Counted from the stretch's first letter, positions 29,554-39,274 are shown. The stretch: 64,000 nt of DNA from Leifsonia sp. Root4 (GCF_001425085.1 NZ_LMDN01000001.1:528206-592205); one strand, 5' to 3'. The notes: a model not told the origin generated them from the sequence alone. Made by a program: numbers and translations.

Positions 29554-31158
29554 GTGACCGAGAACTCCAGCACTGCGGCCCCCGACATGTACACGACGGC
29601 GGGCAAGCTCGCCGACCTGAAGCGTCGCTACCACGAAGCCGTGACGGCCAGCGGCGAAGCCGCGATCGCCAAGCAGCACGCCAAGGGCAAGATGACGGCG
29701 CGCGAGCGCATCGAGCAGCTGCTCGACCCCGGCTCCTTCGTCGAGCTCGACGAGTTCGTGCGCCACCGCACGCACGCATTCGGCATGGAGGCGAAGCGCC
29801 CATACGGCGACGCCGTCGTGACCGGAACCGGCACGATCCACGGCCGCCAGGTGGCCGTGTACTCCCAGGACTTCACGATCTTCGGCGGCTCACTCGGCGA
29901 GGTCGCCGGCGAGAAGATCATCAAGGTGATGGATCTGGCGCTGAAGACCGGCGTTCCGATCATCGGCATCCTCGACTCCGGCGGAGCCCGCATCCAGGAG
30001 GGCGTCGTCGCCCTCGGCAAGTATGGCGAGATCTTCCGCCGCAATACGGCCGCCTCCGGCGTCATCCCCCAGATCTCCATCATCTGCGGCCCGGCCGCCG
30101 GCGGAGCCGTCTACTCCCCCGCGCTCACCGACTTCGTCATCATGGTCGACAAGACCAGCCAGATGTTCGTGACCGGCCCGGACGTCATCAAGACCGTCAC
30201 CGGCGAGGATGTCGGCATGGAGGAGCTCGGCGGTGCGCTCACGCACAACAAGATCTCCGGCGTCTCGCACTACCTCGCCAGCGACGAGCCCGACGCGCTC
30301 GACTACGCCCGCACGCTGATCAGCTTCCTGCCGGACAACAACATGGCCGAGCTGCCCGTGTATGAGAGCCACGTCGAGCTCGAGGTCACGGATGCCGATC
30401 GCAAGCTGAACACGATCATCCCCGACTCGCCCAACCAGCCCTACGACATGAAGACCGTCATCGAGCACGTCGTCGACAACGGTGACTTCCTCGAGGTGCA
30501 GCCGCTGTTCGCCCCGAACATCGTCATCGGTTTCGCCCGGGTCGAGGGCCGCTCGGTCGGCGTCATCGCGAACCAGCCCAACGCCATGGCCGGAACGCTC
30601 AACATCGACGCCGGCGAGAAGGCCAGTCGTTTCGTGCGCTTCTGCGACGCATTCTCGATCCCGATCCTCACCCTCGTCGACGTTCCCGGCTACCTGCCAG
30701 GCACCGACCAGGAGTGGACCGGTGTGATCCGCCGCGGCGCGAAGCTGCTCTACGCCTACGCCGAGGCCACCGTTCCGCTCGTCACCGTCATCACCCGCAA
30801 GGCCTACGGCGGCGCGTACATCGTGATGGGCTCGAAGCAGCTCGGCGCCGACATCAACCTCGCCTGGCCGACGGCCGAGATCGCGGTGATGGGCGGCCAG
30901 GGCGCCGTCAACATCCTGTACCGCCCGGAGCTCAAGCGTGCGGAGGAGGCCGGAGAAGACGTCGCGGCCGTGCGCACCAAGCTCGCCAACGAGTACACCT
31001 ACAACGTGGCCAGCCCGTTCCTCGCCGCGGAGCGCGGCGAGCTGGACGGCGTCATCGAGCCGGCCGCCACGCGCGTCGCCGTGGTCAAGGCACTCCGCGC
31101 CCTCCGCACCAAGCGCGCCAGTCTGCCGCCCAAGAAGCACGGGAACATCCCACTCTGA
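29554..31158 (+). CDS. accD5: Acyl-CoA (propionyl/acetyl-CoA) carboxylase beta subunit
   Basis: 534 residues from GTG 29554. It is a carboxyltransferase of the crotonase superfamily with [39 protein letters not shown] and the C-terminal [17 protein letters not shown]. It transfers CO2 from biotin on the alpha subunit (37273) to acyl-CoA, feeding fatty-acid and propionate metabolism. Length and motifs match PccB/AccD5. Its stop overlaps the epsilon subunit start by one base (TGATG), giving tight coupling. The precise acyl-CoA preference cannot be read from the sequence. Confidence 0.95.
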   Translation: MTENSSTAAPDMYTTAGKLADLKRRYHEAVTASGEAAIAKQHAKGKMTARERIEQLLDPGSFVELDEFVRHRTHAFGMEAKRPYGDAVVTGTGTIHGRQVAVYSQDFTIFGGSLGEVAGEKIIKVMDLALKTGVPIIGILDSGGARIQEGVVALGKYGEIFRRNTAASGVIPQISIICGPAAGGAVYSPALTDFVIMVDKTSQMFVTGPDVIKTVTGEDVGMEELGGALTHNKISGVSHYLASDEPDALDYARTLISFLPDNNMAELPVYESHVELEVTDADRKLNTIIPDSPNQPYDMKTVIEHVVDNGDFLEVQPLFAPNIVIGFARVEGRSVGVIANQPNAMAGTLNIDAGEKASRFVRFCDAFSIPILTLVDVPGYLPGTDQEWTGVIRRGAKLLYAYAEATVPLVTVITRKAYGGAYIVMGSKQLGADINLAWPTAEIAVMGGQGAVNILYRPELKRAEEAGEDVAAVRTKLANEYTYNVASPFLAAERGELDGVIEPAATRVAVVKALRALRTKRASLPPKKHGNIPL

Positions 31159-31442
31159 TGGCCAAGCACGCCGCACCCCACGACGCCGCGTCGAACGGCG
31201 AGCAGAATCCGGATGCCACGGCATCCGGATTCGATCCGGCGAGCCTGCGCTTCGTCACCCGTCACGTCAGCGAGCCGGAGCGAGCGGCCGTCACCGCCGT
31301 GCTCGGCTCCGTGCTCGAACAGGAGTCCGCGATGCTCGGGCAGGCGCCCGGGCGCGGGACCTCGGCGTGGCAGCGCAGCCAGCGCGCGCTGCGCACGCCG
31401 ATCGAGCCCGGCCAGGGCCGCTGGGCGCGCCCGACGCTCTGA
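31158..31442 (+). CDS. accE: Acyl-CoA carboxylase epsilon subunit
   Basis: 94 residues starting at an ATG that overlaps the beta subunit stop by one base. The N-terminal 30 residues are disordered and Ala/Asp/Ser-rich; LRFVTRHVSEPERAAVTAVLGSVLEQE and the Trp-containing C-terminus (GTSAWQRSQRALRTPIEPGQGRWARP) fit the small epsilon subunits that stabilise actinobacterial alpha-beta carboxylase complexes. The call rests on its position and on this pattern. No CDS follows for 600 bases. Confidence 0.85.
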   Translation: MAKHAAPHDAASNGEQNPDATASGFDPASLRFVTRHVSEPERAAVTAVLGSVLEQESAMLGQAPGRGTSAWQRSQRALRTPIEPGQGRWARPTL

Positions 31443-31806
31443 CGCCCGTGCCGTAGGCCGCGTGACGCAGCCCGCGTGACGCACGGGCAGTGACGCACGC
31501 CGCCTGACGGCCGGCGTGGAAACGACAACACCCCCTGGCGGCCTCGCCCCGGCCGTTGTACCCTGATCACTGCACGCCGTCCGATGCGCCGGCGGCTGTA
31601 CCCCAGCCGTTGCACCCCGGAAACCACGCGTTCGGCCCCGTTGTGGCCTCGCTGCGGCGACATGCACCCCGAGACTCGCCCATTTTGTACCCCAATGTCC
31701 CCCTAAAAGCCGACTTTCAGAGGGTGGGGGCCTGCGGCAATATAGTTCTTGCTAGGTGTCTCTCATTGAGTTACACCACCAATCACTCGTCGACTAGGGT
31801 AAGCAG
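31443..31806 (+). promoter_or_regulatory. Non-coding interval with iterated TGYACCCC motifs and promoter-like elements
   Basis: TGTACCC(C)/TGCACCCC occurs at 31557, 31597, 31611, 31663 and 31686, with a related TGTCCCCC at 31696. Downstream are two possible -10 boxes: TATAGT at 31741 and TAGGGT at 31795, the latter 18 bases after TTACAC. An imperfect hairpin (CTAAAAG/CTTTCAG) lies between them. No plausible protein-coding frame was seen. The layout suggests a regulated rightward promoter for the candidate RNA downstream. Confidence 0.5.
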
Positions 31807-31911
31807 GCGAGTGCTTTGGGGGCGAGTCAGGGTTACATTCGGGTTGTCGCCCTGACTCGGATGCCGAAAGGGAGTCGGTCTTAGACCGGCTCCCTTTCGG
31901 CCTTTATTTTT
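31807..31911 (+). ncRNA. Candidate small RNA
   Basis: About 105 bases between the TAGGGT promoter-like box and a strong terminator. It contains a 10-bp stem (CGAGTCAGGG at 31823, CCCTGACTCG at 31850) with a 17-base loop, directly followed by the terminator stem. No reading frame is apparent, and no known RNA family was recognised. If TATAGT at 31741 is used instead, the transcript would be about 160 bases. It could also be the 3' end of the carboxylase transcript. Confidence 0.45.
31863..31911 (+). terminator. Strong intrinsic terminator
   Basis: GCCGAAAGGGAGTCGGTC pairs with GACCGGCTCCCTTTCGGC (one wobble pair) around TTA, followed by CTTTATTTTT. It is the only hairpin with a clear T-run that I found, and it is oriented rightward. 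The segment 31912-32047 downstream shows no feature. Confidence 0.9.
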
Positions 31912-32047
31912 GCCTTCGCGGCCGACAGCTGCCCGGGATCCCGCGCTCGTTCGGCCGGTGTTTCAGGCGACACGGCGCCGCGGGGGCCCGCTCCACCGAC
32001 GCGGCGACCACATCTCCGGCCGAGCGCACACACGGCGCCCCGCGCGG

Positions 32048-33067
32048 TCAGCTCTGGCGCGGGATCTCCAGCCAGAGTTCGACCTCGTCGTCGAGCTCCT
32101 CCTGGCCGAGCGCGCTCGCGCTGCCGTCGTCACTCTGGCTGAGACCGACGACGGTGACCGCGGTCTCCGAACCGTCGGAGACCGTCCTGGCGATGATCTT
32201 GTCCGCCGCGCTGCCGCGGATGGCGGCCGCCAGCGCGTCCAGCACGCGCTCACGCTCATCATCGTCCAGCTCGTCGATGCCGCCCTCGTCGAGCAGCGTC
32301 ACAATCGCGCCACCGCTGCGGGCGCCACGCACGGCGGAACGCACGCTGTCGTTCAACAGCATCCTGCCGCGGATCTCATCGCGGATGGCCGCCTCGAGGT
32401 TGCGACACTCCTGCCGCTGATCGGCGTTCAGATCGCCGCCCAGATCGGCGATGCGGCGCAGCATCGGCGCCGCGATGCGGTTGGTCTGGGCGAGCCGGAA
32501 GCGACGCTCGTAGAGGTGCGCATCCTGGGCCGCCTGCCACTCCGTCGCCTCGCGCTCCGCGCGCACGAAGTGGTTGGCGTCGCGGCCGGCCTTGGCCAGC
32601 TGACGTCCCAGCATGTGCGCGACGGCGACCCAGACGATGCTGCCGACGACGCCGATGCCGCCGAGCGAGCCCGGGCCGGCCCAGAGCATGGTCTGGACCG
32701 CGAGGAAGCCGACGCCGATCCACGCGACAGCCAGACGCCGTCTGGCGGCGGCGATCGTCATCAGCGTTCCGACGGCCGCGACGTACCACGTGGCGTAGCC
32801 GTTGTCGGCGTTGGGGTCGAGTTGGCTCGTCACGATCAATGGAAGCGCGATGGCGATGGCAAGGTCGAATCCGGCCAGCCAGAGCGGCATCCGGGTCGGG
32901 CTGCTCGGCCACAGGCTGATCAGCGTGGCGCAGGCGTAGAGCCCCATGGCCACGATTGATGGCCACGGCGAGACGGGCACGGCGAGGGCGTAGAGCCCGA
33001 GCACGATGTGGTATCCGGAGAACAGCGCGCCCAGGGCGAGGATCAGCAGCCGGGGAATCGTGATCAT
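32048..33067 (-). CDS. Membrane protein of a two-component cassette, kinase-like but without visible kinase motifs
   Basis: 339 residues from ATG 33067, whose ATGA overlaps the stop of the histidine kinase gene. Five to six membrane helices occupy residues 5-150. A cytosolic part follows (NHFVRAEREATEWQAAQDAHLYERR, then a region ending VELWLEIPRQS) whose size and layout recall the dimerisation and ATPase parts of NarL-type kinases. No phospho-accepting His in a kinase setting and no GxGxG nucleotide motif can be seen. It may be a sensory or inhibitory partner of the kinase (inference). I do not recognise a named family. Confidence 0.7.
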   Translation of the reverse strand: MITIPRLLILALGALFSGYHIVLGLYALAVPVSPWPSIVAMGLYACATLISLWPSSPTRMPLWLAGFDLAIAIALPLIVTSQLDPNADNGYATWYVAAVGTLMTIAAARRRLAVAWIGVGFLAVQTMLWAGPGSLGGIGVVGSIVWVAVAHMLGRQLAKAGRDANHFVRAEREATEWQAAQDAHLYERRFRLAQTNRIAAPMLRRIADLGGDLNADQRQECRNLEAAIRDEIRGRMLLNDSVRSAVRGARSGGAIVTLLDEGGIDELDDDERERVLDALAAAIRGSAADKIIARTVSDGSETAVTVVGLSQSDDGSASALGQEELDDEVELWLEIPRQS

Positions 33068-34362
33068 GCGTCGACCCCCTGCTGTAGGTCCACGGCGTTC
33101 GCGGCCGGCCACTCGAGCACAATCCGTGTGCCGGCGCCTGGCGCGCTGTCGACGCTGGATTCGCCGCCGACGGCAGCGATCCGCTCGAGGATCGACACCC
33201 GGAGGCCGATGCGCGCCGATGGCGTCTTGTCGATGTCGAAGCCGATCCCGGTGTCGGCGATCTCGAGTCGCACACCGCCGGATTCACCGGCCGAGAGGCT
33301 GAGGGAGCGCCGGATGGGCCGCCGCACCGCCGGCTCCGTCCCCGTGCCGCCGGCGTGCTGCATGCTGTTGACCAGTGCCTGCACGGCCGCGGAATAGAGC
33401 GCCTCGGTCACCTGTGCCGGCAGCCGGAGGCCGTGTGCCTGACGCACGGTCACACTGACCGGAGCGGAGAAGGCCGTGATCGCAGCGCGCAGCCTGCGCT
33501 CGAGCTGCTCGACGGGCACCACGCGATCGTCTCCGGGGATCACCGCGCCTGCGGCATCCAGTCGCGCAATGGCCTCCGTGGCCATGCTGGCGGCGAGCGC
33601 CTCGTCGGCGGGCGTGCGCGCGTTGGCCGCTGAGAGCAGGGTGGTCAGCACGCTGTCGTGGACGATGGCGTCGACCTCGATGCGCTCGAGCTCGGTCGCA
33701 TGCTGCCGCACGGCGGTCGTGTATGTGCTGAGCGCTGCGGCCTGGGCGAGGTCGACGGCGGCTGCCGCCTGCCTGAGCATCGTGATGATGATCAGCACGA
33801 CAAGGCCCAGCATGATCGCGTAGACGGCGTCGAGGGCGGCGAGAGCGGTGTCGACGTTTCCACCGGAGGGGAATGTGCGCAGGGCGCCGTAGACGATGGG
33901 GACGAGCAGTGTGTATGCGGCGGCCCAGCCGACGGGGAACGCGACGGCCGCGCACGCGGTCGCCACGGTGCAGAGGAACCAGAGCCACGGTTTCTGGTCG
34001 GTGAAGATCGAGGCGTCAACGACCGTCAGCGGCCAGACCAGGAGTCCGAGGAGGTAGGCGAAGGCGACCCAGCTCGTCGTGAGCCGCACGAAGCGGTTGA
34101 ACAGCGTCGCGATGGCGACCAAGATCAGGCCGCCGAAGATGGCGAGGTTGACGGCACCCGCCCACACCGGATCGAGGTCGGGCAGCTGGCTGAACATGAT
34201 CGGCACGCTCTGCAAGCCGAAAACCACACCCAGGATGCCGGCGGCGCGGGCTACGATCGTCTCGATCTTGGCCGCGCTGATCGCTTTGATGCCGGTCCGC
34301 ATCGTCGGGAGCGTCGAGCCGGCGACCCCGCCCGTCGCCGCTACGGCTTCAGCCGCGGCCAT
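33064..34362 (-). CDS. Sensor histidine kinase, NarL/LuxR-type partner
   Basis: 432 residues with about six membrane helices (40-220), a dimerisation segment with the probable phospho-acceptor His in ERIEVDAIVHDSVLTTLL, an N-box AAVQALVNSMQHAGG and a G-box LEIADTGIGFD in the C-terminal HATPase domain. The start may instead be ATG 34299 (MRTGIKAIS), since the first residues are low-complexity. It overlaps the response regulator gene by 14 bases and the downstream membrane-protein gene by four. No periplasmic sensor domain is evident, so the signal is probably sensed in the membrane. Confidence 0.9.
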   Translation of the reverse strand: MAAAEAVAATGGVAGSTLPTMRTGIKAISAAKIETIVARAAGILGVVFGLQSVPIMFSQLPDLDPVWAGAVNLAIFGGLILVAIATLFNRFVRLTTSWVAFAYLLGLLVWPLTVVDASIFTDQKPWLWFLCTVATACAAVAFPVGWAAAYTLLVPIVYGALRTFPSGGNVDTALAALDAVYAIMLGLVVLIIITMLRQAAAAVDLAQAAALSTYTTAVRQHATELERIEVDAIVHDSVLTTLLSAANARTPADEALAASMATEAIARLDAAGAVIPGDDRVVPVEQLERRLRAAITAFSAPVSVTVRQAHGLRLPAQVTEALYSAAVQALVNSMQHAGGTGTEPAVRRPIRRSLSLSAGESGGVRLEIADTGIGFDIDKTPSARIGLRVSILERIAAVGGESSVDSAPGAGTRIVLEWPAANAVDLQQGVDA

Positions 34363-35038
34363 CCTCGCCGTCCTGGTCGAGGCCAGGCAGGATGCCGTCT
34401 TCCACGGCTCGCCGCAGCAGATCGACCTTGGTGGGCGCGGGGCGCCCGACCTCGACGTACTTCACGCGGATGCGGTCGAGGTATTCGCGGGCGGTCGAGT
34501 GGGCGATGCCCAGCTGTCCGGCGACGAGTTTGAGCGGGAGCCCTGAGGCGTAGAGGTGGAGCACGTCGCGCTCGCGTCGGCCGAGCTGGGCCTTGGCGAA
34601 GTCGCGGTCTGCGTCGATCGCCGTCGCCCACTCGAGGTTGTTGAGCACCTCGCCACGCGCCACGGTGGCGATCGCCGCCATGACCGTCGTCGTCGGAGAG
34701 GACTTGGGGATGACGCCGGCGACACCGGCCGCGAGCGCCTCGCGCACGCTGGCCACGCGGTCGGCGATGCTGTGCACGAGCACGGCCGCGCCGGTCGCCT
34801 GCGCCAGCTTGACGTTGTCGGTCACCCGAGATCCGTCGCCGAGCGAGAGATCGAGCACGACGACGTCGACGGGGCGGCCGTCGATCGCGTCGATCAGGCC
34901 CTGCGCCGTCGCCGCCGTGTTGACGACCTCATAGCCGGCCGCTTCACAGGCCGCCTTGATTCCGAGTCGCACCGACTCGTGGTCGTCGACGATTGCCACA
35001 CGTACGAGCATCTGCCCGACCGCCACCTCTTGACTCAC
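34349..35038 (-). CDS. LuxR-family response regulator
   Basis: 229 residues from a GTG with AGGA upstream; ATG 35011 is an alternative. The receiver domain has RVAIVDDHESVRLG (acidic pocket), VVVLDLSLGDGSRV (phospho-acceptor Asp) and GVIPKSS (conserved Lys). The C-terminal LuxR-type helix-turn-helix is LGRRERDVLHLYASGLPLK through IAHSTAREYLDRIR. It is the first gene of the leftward regulator-kinase-membrane protein cassette. Targets are unknown; the iterated motifs near 31.6 kb are a candidate. Confidence 0.92.
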   Translation of the reverse strand: MSQEVAVGQMLVRVAIVDDHESVRLGIKAACEAAGYEVVNTAATAQGLIDAIDGRPVDVVVLDLSLGDGSRVTDNVKLAQATGAAVLVHSIADRVASVREALAAGVAGVIPKSSPTTTVMAAIATVARGEVLNNLEWATAIDADRDFAKAQLGRRERDVLHLYASGLPLKLVAGQLGIAHSTAREYLDRIRVKYVEVGRPAPTKVDLLRRAVEDGILPGLDQDGEDGRG

Positions 35039-35115
35039 GGTGATCCTGCCCTTCGTTTCCCCGTCGCCAACGATAGCCCCGCACCGGAGGCATCATTGTC
35101 TTTTTCGTTTCGGAC

Positions 35116-36489
35116 TCAGCGTGTTGGCACCAGTCGGGCGACAGCCTCGACGTGGTGGGTGTTCGGGAACAGATCGTAGGCGTTGAGGCTGGCGAGCTCG
35201 TAGCCGTGCCCGGCGAGCAGGCCGATGTCGCGGGCCAGTGCGACCGGGTCGCAGGCGACGTAGATCAGCTGACGCGGGCGCAGGGCCGCGAGTGAGTCGA
35301 TGACCGCACGGCCGGCTCCGGCACGGGGCGGGTCGAGCACGACCGTCGCCGCCTGCAGCCTGGCGCGCTCGGTGGCGCTGGCGTCCCGCCCGACGCGGGC
35401 CAGGTAGCGGTCGACGCGGTCGGTGATCGCGGCGGCGCCCACCCACTCGGCCAGGTTCTCGGCCGCGTGGTCGGTTGCGGTGGCATCCGACTCGACGGTC
35501 GTGATGCGCACCGTCTCGCCGAAGCGGTCGCCGACGGCCGCAGCGAGCAGGCCGACGCCGCCGTAGAGGTCGAGGTTGGCCGCGCGCGGGTCGAACTCCG
35601 CCTCGTCGATGCTCGCCTGCACCGCACGGTAGAGGGTGTCTGCCGCGTTCGCGTGCACCTGCCAGAAGCCGCCGGCCGACAGGCCGAATGTGCGCTCGTT
35701 GACGACCTCGTAAACGGTTTCGGATGCCGACCGCGCCGGGCGCCCCTTGGCATCGCGCTCGACGACGACCACACGGGTGGCGTCGGCGCTCGGGGCGATG
35801 ACGTCGACGTAGGCAGCGCCGGGGAAACGCTGCGTGAGCGGTGCGGTCTCGGCGACGCTCGATGTGGCCAGCGGGAGGGAGCCGACGTGGACGACGTTGT
35901 GCGAGCGCGCGGCGTACGGGCCGACCTTGCCCTGCTCGTCCACCTGCAGCCGCACGCGGGTGCGCCAGCCGGTGCCGTCCTCTGCCGCGTTCTCCGGGGC
36001 ATCGCTGGCCGGGGCGATGGCCTCGACGGTGATGGCGTCGGTGACATCGCTGCCGAGCTTCGCGAAGCGCTCGAGCGAGTCCACGAGCACCGCACGCTTC
36101 AGATCGCGCTGCTTGTCCATGGTGATGTGGCCGAACTCGGCGCCGCCCGCACGCTCGGAGGGGTCACGACTGAGCGCGGCCTCTGCCCAGATGTGTTCGC
36201 GGCGCTCGGGCGCGGCGCTCAGCACCTGGAGGGTCTCTGCACGCCAGAAGCTGGCGTGGCCGTCATCCGTGATGCGCGCGCGCACCGTCTCGCCGGGGAG
36301 GGTGTCGCTGACGAAGATCACGCGGCCCTCGCTGCGGGCCACGAAGACGCCGCCGTGGGCTACGTTGGTGACGTCGAGCTCGACCTCGGTGCCGACGTTC
36401 GGCCCGGCCGGCTTGCGCTCGGCTCGAGTACCGGGCGACGCTGCACCCTTCGGCCGTGCGGATGCTGCAGAACGTGCTCGATTACCCAT
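35116..36489 (-). CDS. Class I RNA (uracil-C5) methyltransferase, TrmA/RlmD-like with TRAM domain
   Basis: 457 residues. The N-terminal TRAM region (about 32-95: VGTEVELDVTNVAHGGVFVARSEGRVIFV) binds RNA. The methyltransferase part has LDLYGGVGLLAAAVG for SAM, LDPPRAG, the catalytic Cys in IYVACDPVALARDI, and FPNTHHVEAVARL. The Fe-S Cys cluster of RlmD is not evident. It should form 5-methyluridine in tRNA or rRNA; which one cannot be told. The ATG at 36489 is divergent from maf by 41 bases. Confidence 0.9.
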   Translation of the reverse strand: MGNRARSAASARPKGAASPGTRAERKPAGPNVGTEVELDVTNVAHGGVFVARSEGRVIFVSDTLPGETVRARITDDGHASFWRAETLQVLSAAPERREHIWAEAALSRDPSERAGGAEFGHITMDKQRDLKRAVLVDSLERFAKLGSDVTDAITVEAIAPASDAPENAAEDGTGWRTRVRLQVDEQGKVGPYAARSHNVVHVGSLPLATSSVAETAPLTQRFPGAAYVDVIAPSADATRVVVVERDAKGRPARSASETVYEVVNERTFGLSAGGFWQVHANAADTLYRAVQASIDEAEFDPRAANLDLYGGVGLLAAAVGDRFGETVRITTVESDATATDHAAENLAEWVGAAAITDRVDRYLARVGRDASATERARLQAATVVLDPPRAGAGRAVIDSLAALRPRQLIYVACDPVALARDIGLLAGHGYELASLNAYDLFPNTHHVEAVARLVPTR

Positions 36490-36530
36490 GTATTGATCGT
36501 CCCACACCGCGACCATTCGAAAGGCCCCCG

Positions 36531-37169
36531 ATGCGCCTCTATCTCGCCTCGACCTCGCCGGCGCGTCTGGCCACGCTCCGCGCCGCCGGCATCGAACCGC
36601 TCACGCACTCCCCCGGCGTCGACGAGGACGCGCTCGTCGCCCGTGTCGAGGCCGAGCGCGGACCGCTGCCTGCGGCCGAGATGGTGCAGTTGCTCGCCAG
36701 GGCCAAGGCCGAGGCGATCGTCGGGCTGGATGTGGCCGGTGCGCCCATCGACGGCCTCATCCTGGGCGGCGACTCCGCCTTCCTTTTCGGCGGGCAGATC
36801 TTCGGCAAGCCGCACCGCCCGGAGGTGGCGCGCGAGCGTTGGCTGGCCCAGCGCGGCAAGAGCGGCGAGCTCTGGTCCGGCCACTGGCTGATCGATCACC
36901 GCGGCGGGCAGCCACACGGCGCCGTCGGCCGCGCCGACATGGCAACGGTCAGCTTCGCCGATCCGGACACAGACGAGATCGACGCCTACATCGCCAGCGG
37001 GGAACCGCTCGCAGTCGCCGGGGCGTTCACGATCGACAGCCTGGGCGGCCCGTTCATCCGCCGTGTGGAGGGCGATCCGAGCACCGTCGTCGGCCTGTCG
37101 CTCTCGACGCTGCGGGAGCTGGTGCGCGAGCTGGGTGTCAGCTGGCCCAGTTTGTGGAACCGCGGCTGA
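36531..37169 (+). CDS. maf: Maf family nucleoside triphosphate pyrophosphatase
   Basis: 212 residues from ATG 36531 with AAAGG upstream. LYLASTSPARLATLRAAGI is the Maf N-terminal signature, with GGDSAFLFGGQIFGKPH and the C-terminal IDSLGGPFIRRVEGDPSTVVGL completing the active site. It hydrolyses non-canonical or modified nucleotides and is linked to septum control in other bacteria. The ASxSPxR motif reads ASTSPAR, a small variation. Its place next to the carboxylase alpha subunit matches mycobacteria (recalled synteny). Confidence 0.93.
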   Translation: MRLYLASTSPARLATLRAAGIEPLTHSPGVDEDALVARVEAERGPLPAAEMVQLLARAKAEAIVGLDVAGAPIDGLILGGDSAFLFGGQIFGKPHRPEVARERWLAQRGKSGELWSGHWLIDHRGGQPHGAVGRADMATVSFADPDTDEIDAYIASGEPLAVAGAFTIDSLGGPFIRRVEGDPSTVVGLSLSTLRELVRELGVSWPSLWNRG

Positions 37170-37272
37170 GTCTCCGCACACCTCGCCGTTGTCGACATCC
37201 GCAGCGTTCATCGCGCATGTTTGTCGATACCGGCCAAAGGCGGGCGCGGTCGGGGCAATAAGCTAGGGAACT

Positions 37273-39033
37273 ATGTCGCGCATAACCAAGGTCCTCGTCG
37301 CTAACCGAGGCGAAATCGCCGTCCGCGTCATGCGAGCCGCTCGCGACCACGGGATCCTCTCCGTCGCCGTCTACGCCGACCAGGACCGCGACGCCCAGCA
37401 CGCCAAGCTCGCCGACGAGGCATACGGCCTCGACGGAACCACCAGCGCAGAGACCTACCTCGTCATCGACAAGCTGCTCTCGATCGCGCGCCGCTCCGGC
37501 GCCGACGCCGTGCACCCGGGTTACGGCTTCCTCGCCGAGAACGCCGACTTCGCCCGCGCCGTGATCGATGCAGGACTCACCTGGATCGGCCCGAGCCCGG
37601 AGGCCATCGAGAAGCTCGGCGACAAGGTCTCCGCCCGCCACGTGGCAGAGAAGGTCGGGGCCCCGCTGGCCCCTGGCACCCTGAACCCGGTCGCGGATGC
37701 CGCAGAGGTGCTCGCCTTCGTCGACGAGCACGGGCTGCCCGTCGCCATCAAGGCGGCCTTCGGCGGCGGCGGCCGCGGCCTCAAGGTCGCCCGCGAACGT
37801 GGCGAGGTCGCCGAGATGTTCGACTCGGCCACCCGTGAGGCGATCGCGGCGTTCGGCCGCGGTGAGTGCTTCGTCGAGAAGTACCTCGACCAGCCCCGCC
37901 ACGTCGAGACGCAGTGCCTGGCCGATGCGCACGGCAACGTGGTCGTCGTCTCGACCCGCGACTGCTCGCTGCAGCGCCGCCACCAGAAGCTCGTCGAGGA
38001 GGCGCCCGCCCCCTTCCTCACCGAGGAGCAGAACACCGAGCTGTACCGCGCGTCCAAGGCGATCCTCAAGGAGGTCGGCTACCTCGGTGCCGGCACCTGC
38101 GAGTTCCTGATCGGCAAGGACGGCACCGTCTCCTTCCTCGAGGTGAACACCCGCCTGCAGGTCGAGCACCCGGTCTCCGAGGAGATCACCGGCATCGACC
38201 TCGTGCGCGAGCAGTTCCGCCTCGCGGAGGGCGGCGTGCTCGACTACGAGGACCCGATCCCGCGCGGCCACTCCTTCGAGTTCCGCATCAATGGCGAGGA
38301 TGCCGGCCGAAACTTCATGCCGGCTCCGGGCCCGATCCACGTCTTCAAGCCCGCCGGCGGTCCTGGCGTGCGCGTGGACACCGGTGTTCAGGCCGGCGAC
38401 GTCATCTCCGGCTCCTTCGACTCGCTGCTCGCCAAGCTCATCGTCACCGGTGCCACCCGCGACGAGGCCCTCGAGCGCTCCCGCCGTGCCCTCGAGGAGT
38501 TCGAGGTCGCCGGCCTCCCGACGGTCCTGCCCTTCCACCGCGCAATCGTCAACGACCCCGCGTTCGCGCCGGCCGACGGCGCGCCGTTCAGCATCTACAC
38601 CCGCTGGATCGAGACCGAGTTCGAGAACACCATCGAGCCGTGGAGCGGTACCGGCGAAGAGGCAGCGGCCCCGCAGGCCCGCCACAGCGTCGTCGTCGAG
38701 GTCGACGGCCGCCGCATCGAGGTCACGCTGCCCACCCGCCTGCTGCCCGGATCCGCCGAGCACACCGCCGGCCCCGCGCCGCGCCGCCGTGCCGGCCACG
38801 CCGTCGACACCTCGACCGGCGACAGCGTGAAAGCGCCGATGCAGGCCACAATCGTCAAGCTCGCCGTCGCGGAGGGCGACAAGGTCATCAAGGGTGACCT
38901 CATCGTCGTGCTCGAGGCGATGAAGATGGAGCAGCCGATCACCGCGCACCGCGACGGCACCATCGGGGCCGTCAACGCCGCGGTCGGTGCGACCGTCAGC
39001 TCCGGACACCTGCTGATGAGCATCGTCGACTAG
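37273..39033 (+). CDS. accA3: Acetyl/propionyl-CoA carboxylase alpha subunit (biotin carboxylase-BCCP)
   Basis: 586 residues. The biotin carboxylase part starts [20 protein letters not shown], has the ATP-grasp glycine loop [32 protein letters not shown] and a C-terminal BC domain. After a linker (480-515) comes a biotin carrier domain with EAMKMEQPI, whose Lys is biotinylated by BirA (28488). It supplies carboxybiotin to the beta subunit at 29554 and probably to other beta subunits elsewhere. A strong terminator follows. Confidence 0.97.
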   Translation: MSRITKVLVANRGEIAVRVMRAARDHGILSVAVYADQDRDAQHAKLADEAYGLDGTTSAETYLVIDKLLSIARRSGADAVHPGYGFLAENADFARAVIDAGLTWIGPSPEAIEKLGDKVSARHVAEKVGAPLAPGTLNPVADAAEVLAFVDEHGLPVAIKAAFGGGGRGLKVARERGEVAEMFDSATREAIAAFGRGECFVEKYLDQPRHVETQCLADAHGNVVVVSTRDCSLQRRHQKLVEEAPAPFLTEEQNTELYRASKAILKEVGYLGAGTCEFLIGKDGTVSFLEVNTRLQVEHPVSEEITGIDLVREQFRLAEGGVLDYEDPIPRGHSFEFRINGEDAGRNFMPAPGPIHVFKPAGGPGVRVDTGVQAGDVISGSFDSLLAKLIVTGATRDEALERSRRALEEFEVAGLPTVLPFHRAIVNDPAFAPADGAPFSIYTRWIETEFENTIEPWSGTGEEAAAPQARHSVVVEVDGRRIEVTLPTRLLPGSAEHTAGPAPRRRAGHAVDTSTGDSVKAPMQATIVKLAVAEGDKVIKGDLIVVLEAMKMEQPITAHRDGTIGAVNAAVGATVSSGHLLMSIVD

Positions 39034-39045
39034 CCACCAACTCTG

Positions 39046-39090
39046 AACGGCGGCACCGCGCACTGCGCGGTGCCGCCGTTCTGTTTTCCC
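39046..39090 (+). terminator. Terminator after the carboxylase alpha subunit
   Basis: A perfect 17-bp inverted repeat (AACGGCGGCACCGCGCA and complement, 39046-39080) with minimal loop is followed by CTGTTTTCC, 13 bases after the stop at 39033. The following 185 bases to the next gene show no feature. Confidence 0.85.
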
Positions 39091-39274
39091 CGCGTGTCGC
39101 GCGCATTCTCCGCGACGCGGCGATTCCAATGCTCGACACGGGGGCCGCGACGGGCAAGACTGGGAGCGCGGCGACGATGCCCAGAAGGCTCTCGCCGCGC
39201 CCCGCTGCGCACTCTCCGCGCCGCGGGACACCGTGCGACGCTGCATCCGGCGTCGCCTGGCTGGGAGGACCCAC

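Noticed and set aside
29890-31224. 444-residue leftward frame opposite the carboxylase beta subunit
   Set aside because: It is antisense to a clear enzyme gene and has the Asp/Gly/Val/Arg-rich composition of a GC-codon shadow. Similar long frames opposite the purine, PTS and ABC genes were rejected for the same reason.
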